From the NCBI GenBank assembly GCA_021292165.1, contig CM037876.1, positions 285,360,521-285,424,520 on the forward strand: a DNA stretch of 64,000 nucleotides. The letters run 5' to 3'. Shown here in pieces: positions 57,946 to 64,000 of this stretch. This stretch comes from Shinisaurus crocodilurus. Its lineage: Eukaryota > Chordata > Lepidosauria > Squamata > Shinisauridae. Position 1 is the first letter of the stretch; every line of letters begins with the position of its first letter. Under the pieces are notes generated by a model that did no database searches, was not told the DNA's origin, and was given only the letters and a program-made list of their open reading frames with translations. Made by a program: the position numbers and the translations under genes.

Positions 57946-58194
57946 CCACACATTGGTTGTTTTCACTCATTTGGTAACCAAACCGGCAAATAAGAGGAGT
58001 TCTTCCTGCAGTAGGGTAATTGGGAGCTGGAGCTGGAGCTGGAGGTGGTGGGTATATACCAGATGTGTAAGGATTTATATATGGTGATCGATAAACTGAG
58101 TTTGTTCGTGGAATACATAAATAGCCACCGTTCTGGTTAACGCACACCATATCTCCTCTACAGGCCTCAACAATAGTCCGACATTCATCGACAT
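57946..58194 (-). CDS. FBLN5: FBLN5 exon 4: EGF module 1 with RGD and proline-rich insert
   Basis: This 249-nt, phase 1-1 exon encodes an atypical calcium-binding EGF module. It opens with DVDEC, followed by ACRGDMVC; the RGD codons are at 58151-58159. In fibulin-5 this RGD lets cells bind through integrins such as alphavbeta3, alphavbeta5 and alpha9beta1. Between the third-from-last and last cysteines lies a long Pro/Tyr-rich insert (SVYRSPY, INPYTSG, then alternating Pro-Ala), as in mammals but slightly shorter. The Pro-Ala stretch comes from a short AGCTCC hexanucleotide run. The exon ends FGYQMSENNQCV. The acceptor is ttctttcag and the donor is G|gtaagc. A very long intron follows. Confidence 0.96.
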
Positions 58195-58275
58195 CTGAAA
58201 GAATGCAAAAATAAAACAATCAGCATGGCTCTCTGCTAAAGTTTTTTTTTTTTTAGCTGATTAACCAAATGTTGT

Positions 58276-58298
58276 TTAAATAAATAAATAAATAAATA
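58276..58298. repeat. (AAAT)n microsatellite
   Basis: Five to six AAAT units, close to FBLN5 exon 4. Confidence 0.85.
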
Positions 58299-58404
58299 CA
58301 TAATGTATTTATGTCAATTCATCATTAATTAATTCCTTAGATTGTAGTACATTTTCATATTATAAAAAAGTAATATTTCTAAGGTACTGAAGGAAGTTTG
58401 AGAT

Positions 58405-58550
58405 ATCTCATAAGAACATAAGAAGAGCCCTATTGATCAGAACAAAAGCCTATTTAGTCCAGCATTCTCTACACACAGTGGCCAACCAGATGCCTAATGG
58501 AAGCCCACAAGCAGGACATGAATGCAATAGCATGTTCAGGTTCCCCGTCA
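58405..58550 (-). mobile_element. CR1 3' UTR fragment
   Basis: Reversed: taagaacataagaagagccc, tagtccagcattctctacac, gcccacaagcaggacatgaa. Confidence 0.8.
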
Positions 58551-58571
58551 ACTGGTATGCAGGGGAATAAT

Positions 58572-58931
58572 GGGCTTTTCTACACGAGGCATTTACTGTG
58601 TGCTCATCATTCCCTACTCATGGTTGTTCACAGGTTCTTTAGATGATGTTGTGACCCTCCAATTTCGCCTTTGTGTCTAACGAGCACTTCCGGAGGATTT
58701 TTTTTAGAGCAGGGGAAATGTGACATTTAATTGTGAAAGAGAAAGAAAACGTGATTTCTTCTTCTGTATTTGCGCTATTCCTCTATCCCACAGTGCCACC
58801 TAGAGGTTATGTAGCAGAAAAGCAGGAAAGGAAAAGCTCCTCGTGCAGTGCTCAGATTTCACTTCTGCAACAAAACTGAAAGTAGATGCAGCAGATTAAC
58901 AGTGGATTAACAGCCTCATGTAGAAATGCTC
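58572..58931 (+). mobile_element. Harbinger-like MITE (right-facing copy)
   Basis: Ends GGGCTTTTCTACACGAGGC / GCCTCATGTAGAAATGCTC, about 360 bp. The flanks can be read as a 3-bp AAT duplication. Contains gtgccacctagaggttatgt. The superfamily is inferred from end type and flank length only. Confidence 0.65.
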
Positions 58932-59195
58932 AATGTCTCTGATAGTGGAGGTAATATACAGACATAATAACTAGTAGTCATTGATAGCCTTATCCTCCAT
59001 GAACATTTTTTTAAAGCTACCACTCATTGTTGAAAGGGCATTTTTAAAATGTTTTTCTACCTGTAACACACATGACACAGAATGGCCTCATAAACAATCA
59101 TTGCCATAAAACAGATAAAATATCTCATCTCGGATTCACTGATTTAAAAAGATCCTAAAGGTTTAGTCGTTTAATCTATCAATCACATTGACATG

Positions 59196-59283
59196 CCAAG
59201 CAATCCTGTGCATATTTACTTGGAAGTAAATCCTACTGTGTGCAATGGGGTTTACTCCCAAGCAACTGTGCATAGGACTGTAT
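59196..59283. mobile_element. CAATCC-type MITE
   Basis: caatcctgtgcatatttact, tggaagtaaatcc, mirrored by ggtttactcccaagcaactg and cataggactg. Confidence 0.65.
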
Positions 59284-59817
59284 TTTAGAACTTGAACTCT
59301 AAAACACATGACATTTTCATGACACAACTGAAATGCAATGTTGGATGCACACCACCCATGAGCAGAACTCTGCTCATGGAATGGCTCTACTGGAGGAAGC
59401 AGAGGGGCTCTTTTTACTGATCCCTCCTTCCCTTTGCATCCCTCTGAAAAACTGCTCCACAGAGTTGGGGGGGATTCTCAAGAACAGAGAGGGATGGGAT
59501 GCTGGGTGCTGGAGGAAGAAGTGGGAATTGAAGAAAATCGCCTCCCCACTGCTTCCTCCAGTAGGAGCCTCTGCTGGATATCAGTCCCTTTCACAAACAG
59601 AAGGAGCCCTTCAGTTTACAGGACACTCTTGATGCAGGCAGCCCAATATATATGCTCCTATTCAGTATGTTCCAGTCTTGATTGTTCATTTTTAAAGCAA
59701 AATGAAGACTCCTTGACACTGGCTTTGTCTTGTGCTGTCATGTGGGCTGATTGTATAAGTGCAACACATAGTTTGGGCATATGGTGAAGCAGTAACACAG
59801 TTACCTAGGGCAGTATC

Positions 59818-59983
59818 CAGGACCGGTGCAAGGCAGTTTGGTGCCCTAGGCAAGATCAGATATTTAGCTCCCCCCCCTTCCCACTTGAGCGTGCTGTATT
59901 TTTTTCCAAGGCGTTTCTGGCGCCCCTTTTAGCCCTGCGCCCTAGGCAGCTGCCTAGTTGGCCTAATGGTAGCACCGGCCCTG
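59818..59983. mobile_element. hAT MITE with perfect 8-bp TSD
   Basis: 166 bp, ends CAGGACCGGTGCAAGGC / TAGCACCGGCCCTG, flanked by gcagtatc on both sides (59810-59817, 59984-59991). Inner gccctaggcaagatc / gcgccctaggcagctgcc. Confidence 0.92.
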
Positions 59984-60044
59984 GCAGTATCCAATGGTGT
60001 CAGTCTGCAGACTCAAATAACGCTAGCAGAGCTCCGCTGAATCT

Positions 60045-60295
60045 TTCCGTTGCGCAAGCAGTTGCACATTATGCTTGTGTAAAATGTTTGTGCAAGCAGT
60101 TGCACAACTGCTTGCACAATAAGTTGCACAACTCATCGTGCAATGGGTTGCACAACTGTAATGTGCAACCGGTTGCACGAGTTGCGCAAGCGAAATGTAC
60201 AACCGCTTGTGCAATTGTAACTTTAGTTGGATCCTCCTCTTGCACATAGTTCGGAACCTAGTTTCTGCTAGCGCAACATCATTTGCACTAGCAAA
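60045..60295. repeat. TTGCACAA-rich cluster
   Basis: More than ten copies of gttgcac/gtgcaa words in both orientations (for example gtgcaagcagttgcacaact at about 60092) within 250 bp. It looks like a self-complementary repeat; no known family. Confidence 0.7.
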
Positions 60296-61167
60296 ATGAC
60301 ACGGTGGGATACTTCCCGTAGACCTCCATTTTTATCATCTTGCTATGCTATTGCTAACAAGCCTTCTAACTGTGAAATAAAATCTAGGCATGCATTAAAA
60401 AAAGTCAGGAGTTGGGCTCCTCTTCTGCACACACCAATAGTGAGATTTGGCTTAAACTATGCTACTAAAAACATCCCATCTACCTCTCATGATTTTATTA
60501 TTACATTTTAAAATTAGCTCACACCACCATACAGGACACACTATTAGCAGAGCAGTTGTCCCCCTTATCTTACTCTTATATTTCCAGTGAAAATATAAAA
60601 GATCCAGGTTCTCTTTCCTTTAACCTGCAGTTTCATTGTTAATTACAAACATCAACAGCCTTTTCCTGCTAATGCATTTGTTCAAGCCACAACACTGGGA
60701 TACAAATTTCAGGTTGTGTTCCCCCACTGCTCCTTAGACACCAATGGTTTTATCTGGCAGCTGTGAAACTTGGCTCTTGATCTAGAACTCCAAGCTTCTT
60801 CCACACTCTTGCTTGCATAAACATAGATACAGGATGTTAAACTCTGAGGATTTGTTTCAGATCTCCTCTTAGCTCTCACCAACATTTTAAAGTTCTTTCA
60901 TGTTGTATTGAACTGACTTCAGACAGATACAAACTGATTCATAAGATCAGAGAGTGGCTGCCTTTTTTGGAGAATCAAGACTGCTCCCATTTGGAGGAAC
61001 ACGGCCATTTTGTTATTTGATCATGCGTGTATGCGTGCGCATGTGTCCATTTTGTGGAAAAGATTGCAAAAGCTAGTATGTACCCATATACAGTATCATG
61101 ATAATAAAATGCAACTCATGGCTTCTTGCTATGTGATTTAGAAAGTCCACTACCGCAAACTCCTAGG

Positions 61168-61255
61168 GCAGCCTTGTCCAATCTGGTGCCTTCCAGATGT
61201 GCTGGACTATAATTCCCATCATCCCCAACCAGCATGGCCAGTTGGGGAAGGCTGC
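61168..61255. mobile_element. Half hAT palindrome
   Basis: gtccaatctggtgccttcca, ggactataattcccatcatc, cagcatggccagttgggga; one arm of the 54484/43792 families. Confidence 0.6.
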
Positions 61256-61846
61256 CTTTGGGTATCTATGGACACCTATATCAAACTCGCATTATCAGAA
61301 TCCTTGTTACCCCCAAACTCTTAGATAGCTACCATTAAGCAGGGTGAAGAGACCCACTTCAGGTGGAAGATTTGGGGGTACCATTAAAAGTTGGTTATTA
61401 GATTATTATTTTTACTGCAATGGTGGAGTTGTCTGGATTTTTTTGCCTCAGGCACCACGATGTCTTGGACTATCTCTATTTACCACATGTCACTGATTTC
61501 ACAACAGCCTTTTGAGAGCAGCACTTCCATTCTGCTGTTTCAGTCCATCCAGAATTTTGTCATTTACAACAGCTAATATAAATGTCATGCTTAGCTGCCA
61601 AGTGCCAACTCTTCTGCTTTCTCTGAAACCCAGGGCACTGAAAAATACAGGAAGCAGTCACTGGCCAACTTGACTGATCCAATTTCAGTCAGATAAATCA
61701 GATTTGCCAGTGGCTTCTTCCTCTTCCTGTTTTGTCTCCTTTGTTAGAAATCTCAGTTTAGAAATGAATATTTTGGTGGTCATACTTGATGCCATGAAAT
61801 GAGCCCAAGGATTCGATTGGTGAGTATGGATTTGAACCTAGGAGCT

Positions 61847-62189
61847 TTTCTACATGAGGCTGTTAATCTGTTGCATCTACTTTCGGTTTTGTTACAGAAT
61901 TGAAATCTGAGCGCTACACGAGGAGCTTTTCCTTTCCTGCTTTTCTGCTACATAACCTCTAGGTGGCACTGTGCGATAGCAGAATAGCACAAACACAGAA
62001 GAGGAAATCATGCTTTCTTTCACCTTCACAATTAAATGTCGCATTTTCCCTGCTCTAAAAAAACTCTCCGAAATTGCCCATTAGATACAAAAGTAAAACT
62101 GGAGGGTCACGATGCCATCTAAAGAACTTGTAAACAACCGTGAGTAGAGAATGATGAGCGCACGATAAATGCCTCATGCAGAAAAGCTC
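61847..62189 (-). mobile_element. Harbinger-like MITE (left-facing copy)
   Basis: The reverse complement of the element at 58572: gagcttttctacatgaggc, ataacctctaggtggcactg, gcctcatgcagaaaagctc. Flanks read TAG on both sides. Lies 240 bp from FBLN5 exon 3. Confidence 0.7.
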
Positions 62190-62426
62190 TAGGTCTCTAG
62201 AATCCAAATCCAGCAATCAGGCTATTACCTTTTCCCATTATGCCCAATTCCCATTAAATTAGTTGAATCTACACACAGTCACGAAAGTAGCAGAGTCAAT
62301 TAATACCCTGAACCAGACATTTCCATATTGAAGGACATAAGCATAAACAAAATGTTTTCACCAGACATCGCATGTAATGAGTTGCTGAAGCCTAGTTTGA
62401 AGGAAATGATGTAATCAAAATCCTAC

Positions 62427-62478
62427 CTAGGCATTGGCCTGAGGCACGATCCATCTCAAACCCATTTGAGCATTGTTG
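62427..62478 (-). CDS. FBLN5: FBLN5 exon 3: mature N-terminal segment
   Basis: The exon reads QQCSNGFEMDRASGQCL plus the first base of the next codon. This matches the segment of human fibulin-5 just after the signal peptide, which carries two cysteines before EGF module 1. The acceptor is a strong pyrimidine tract (ttctctttttag) and the donor is G|gtagga. Length is 52 nt; entry phase 0 is assumed from the alignment with the human protein, exit is phase 1, and the next exon supplies the Asp codon of the DVDEC motif. The exon carrying the start codon and signal peptide is not visible upstream to position 64000. Confidence 0.9.
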
Positions 62479-62742
62479 CTAAAAAGAGAAAAGAAAGGTT
62501 ATTCAGTCGATGGAAAATTGGAAGAACACAAAACTACAGATCAGAAGAATATTATTCTCCTCACTCCCCTTGCTTCCACACTCTTTTGCTAAATCCAAAA
62601 ATGTACAGCGCACACACAAATTCAGGTACTCCCTTAAGGAGCCCATGAGAGAACGCGCATGAATGAAGTATAGGAACAAGTAAAGGGGTGGGGGAGACCT
62701 GGCTTGGCAATAATATATGTGAAAAGGATCTAGGTGTCTTAC

Positions 62743-63210
62743 AGAGCGATCCTATGGCCCCTAGACATCATCTGGGGGAGGGGGCATAGGATGATTCAGA
62801 TTCCCAGACCTGAGGTCAGAGACAGCGCTCCAACCTCAGAGCTGGGAATCCGTGCTCCAATTCCCCCTCCCTCCTCCGCGCAGCTGGTGTGGAAAGGACC
62901 AGGCTGGCTTCTTCTCTGAGGTCAGGTAATTGACCTCAGAGAGGGGGGAAAGGGGGTATTCCAAGGGGTGGGGAGGGAAGGAGACTGGGGCCGCCACGAT
63001 ATGAGGTATATCCTTACAGGCGCACTGCAGCCTCCTCCCCTCCCCCTCTGAAGCACCCCAGCTAGGCAGCCAAAAACGTCCGTCTAGCTAGAATGCAGAG
63101 TGGGAGGAGCGGGGAAGCGGAGGTCACCTCTGCCATTCCTCCCTCTCTGCACTGGATGCTCATTACGCCTCAGAGTTTGGCAGTTTACAAACATCAAGGG
63201 CGCAATTGAT
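62743..63210 (+). mobile_element. GGCGCAATCC-family element
   Basis: agcgatcctatggcccctag, acctcagagctgggaatccg and ggatgctcattacgcctcag correspond to the left and right parts of 45235. It lacks the SINE present in that copy. Confidence 0.6.
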
Positions 63211-63224
63211 AGGACTGCATCCTC

Positions 63225-63315
63225 GGTTGATCTCAAGCTGAACATGACCGAGCATTGTGATGCAGCTGCTAAACAAGCTAATGCAATCTTGGGCTACAAT
63301 TACAGAAACATAGTG
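63225..63315 (+). mobile_element. CR1 LINE RT fragment
   Basis: Reads VDLKLNMTEHCDAAAKQANA then ILGYNYRN, a decayed match to the CR1 RT tail at 38868. Confidence 0.75.
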
Positions 63316-63669
63316 CCTAGACCATGATAAATATGATGCCCTGTTCAGATGTTCAGTCTGCATGCGTGGGGCTAACCCAACCCACTCAACAATAACACAT
63401 GCTGATCATAAACCCTTGGCCGATGCATGCACAATCATCTCAGTCTGCAGCAGGCTGCCTTGTACATGCATAGGGAGTTTCCAACATGGGGACGGGAACC
63501 CTGCTCAATTAGGTTCCTTGTCCCCATGGAGGAACTCCTATGTGCATAGCAGCAGCCCCCCCCCCCACTTCAAACTGATGGTGCTCACATATCGGCAGAG
63601 GTGTGGCTGGCATGCACAACAGTATTGAGGGGGCAAGGCTATCCCTACACATTTCTGCAGGTACTGAAT

Positions 63670-63935
63670 GCGTGAATAGATCAGGTTGCATCTTGACTGA
63701 GTACTGTGTCCAGCTGTGGTATATAAGCAGAGGCTGAATGGCCATTTGTCAAGGATGCTGTAGTTCAGTGTTCTCCAACCTTGGGTCCCCAGATGTTTTT
63801 GGCCTACAACTCCCAGCATGCCCCAGCCAGCATAGCTGTAGTTGCATGCTACATTGTAGATCCTAAATTTAGCAGAAGGTTGGACCGGATGACCTCCTAG
63901 GACAATTCCAACTCTAAAATTCTACAACTCTTGTG
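63670..63935 (+). mobile_element. CR1 LINE 3' UTR with nested MITE
   Basis: gctgaatggccatttgtcaa and ggatgctgtagtt, then after the MITE gaaggttggaccggatgacc and caattccaactctaaaattc. Confidence 0.75.
63766..63835. mobile_element. Half-deleted hAT foldback MITE (copy D)
   Basis: The left arm of the 14686 family only (cagtgttctccaaccttggg to cagcatag), yet flanked by identical ctgtagtt octamers (63758-63765, 63836-63843). Confidence 0.85.
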
Positions 63936-64000
63936 TTGCAACTCCCAGGCCCTAAACACAAGCATTTGTGGATGTCTAGTACTAGAGCTAAAAAGGTTAA

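Larger units (their letters stand above)
58195..62426 (-). other. FBLN5: FBLN5 intron 3
   Basis: Contains an antisense CR1 tail, two Harbinger-like MITEs in opposite orientation, a hAT MITE with a perfect duplication, a TTGCACAA-rich cluster and half a hAT palindrome. 60310-61160 shows nothing recognisable. Confidence 0.8.
263..62478 (-). other. FBLN5: FBLN5 gene, internal part (exons 3-9 by human numbering)
   Basis: Seven minus-strand exons spell out fibulin-5 from its mature N-terminus to EGF module 6. The order, one exon per module, the RGD motif in module 1 and the proline-rich insert identify FBLN5 rather than EFEMP1 or EFEMP2 (judged against the human protein from memory). Exon lengths are 52, 249, 123, 117, 120, 120 and 127 nt. 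All join in frame with canonical GT/AG borders. Fibulin-5 is a secreted glycoprotein that binds tropoelastin, LOXL1 and integrins and directs elastic-fibre assembly. The start codon, signal peptide, promoter and C-terminal fibulin domain are outside the window. Intron sizes, in transcript order, are about 4.2, 37.1, 8.8, 4.4, 3.7 and 3.0 kb. Exon numbers follow the human 11-exon model from memory. Confidence 0.96.
62479..64000 (-). other. FBLN5: FBLN5 intron 2 (partial)
   Basis: Runs from the exon 3 acceptor to the window edge. It contains a GGCGCAATCC-family element and a decayed CR1 bearing a half hAT MITE. No signal-peptide exon is seen. Confidence 0.75.

Noticed and set aside
63100..64000. 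FBLN5 signal-peptide exon within the right end
   Set aside because: Searched by eye on the minus strand; no hydrophobic leader with a fitting donor was found, only repeats.

Overview
This window is vertebrate genomic DNA, most likely from a squamate reptile (probably a lizard). It holds one recognisable host gene: the middle of fibulin-5 (FBLN5), on the minus strand. Seven coding exons are visible, with the 5' side of the gene at the right end: 62427-62478, 57946-58194, 20723-20845, 11800-11916, 7242-7361, 3427-3546 and 263-389. Together they hold 908 coding nucleotides (about 302 residues) in one continuous reading frame. In order they encode the mature N-terminus, EGF module 1 with its RGD motif and proline-rich insert, and calcium-binding EGF modules 2-6. 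Every exon has AG/GT borders, and the module exons 4 to 8 all start and end in phase 1. The signal-peptide exon(s) lie beyond the right edge and the C-terminal fibulin-domain exons beyond the left edge. Fibulin-5 is a secreted extracellular-matrix protein that organises elastic fibres.

The rest is intron (intron 4 alone is 37.1 kb) filled with layered transposable elements. They include CR1 LINEs, an L3/L2-like LINE with (TAA)n or AAT-rich 3' tails, an L1 3' end, Sauria-type tRNA SINEs, a tRNA-Ala-like SINE, a MIR-like SINE, and a SINE that joins a 5S rRNA-like head to a CR1 3' tail. There is also a DIRS-type tyrosine-recombinase remnant, possible solo LTRs, hAT, TTAA-type, TA-type and Harbinger-like MITEs, large foldbacks, microsatellites and a roughly 1 kb minisatellite. 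The mix of Sauria-type SINEs, CR1/L3 LINEs and the 5S-CR1 SINE points to Squamata; I cannot name the species.

Layout: 1-20.8 kb holds exons 9 to 5 with short introns containing MITEs, an LTR-like block and two large foldbacks. 20.8-57.9 kb is intron 4, which holds the nested L3/CR1/DIRS cluster (21.9-25.2 kb), a SINE and CR1 cluster (31-40 kb), hAT elements (42-44 kb), the minisatellite (47.85-48.87 kb) and an L3 LINE interrupted by an L1 (50.8-52.8 kb). 57.9-64 kb holds exons 4 and 3, an inverted pair of MITEs and a CR1 carrying a half-deleted hAT MITE. I found no second host gene, no functional RNA gene and no CRISPR. The most useful observations are several insertions dated by target-site duplications, the 5S-CR1 SINE, a LINE tail lying 6 nt from a fibulin-5 splice donor, and a one-residue deletion in EGF module 5.
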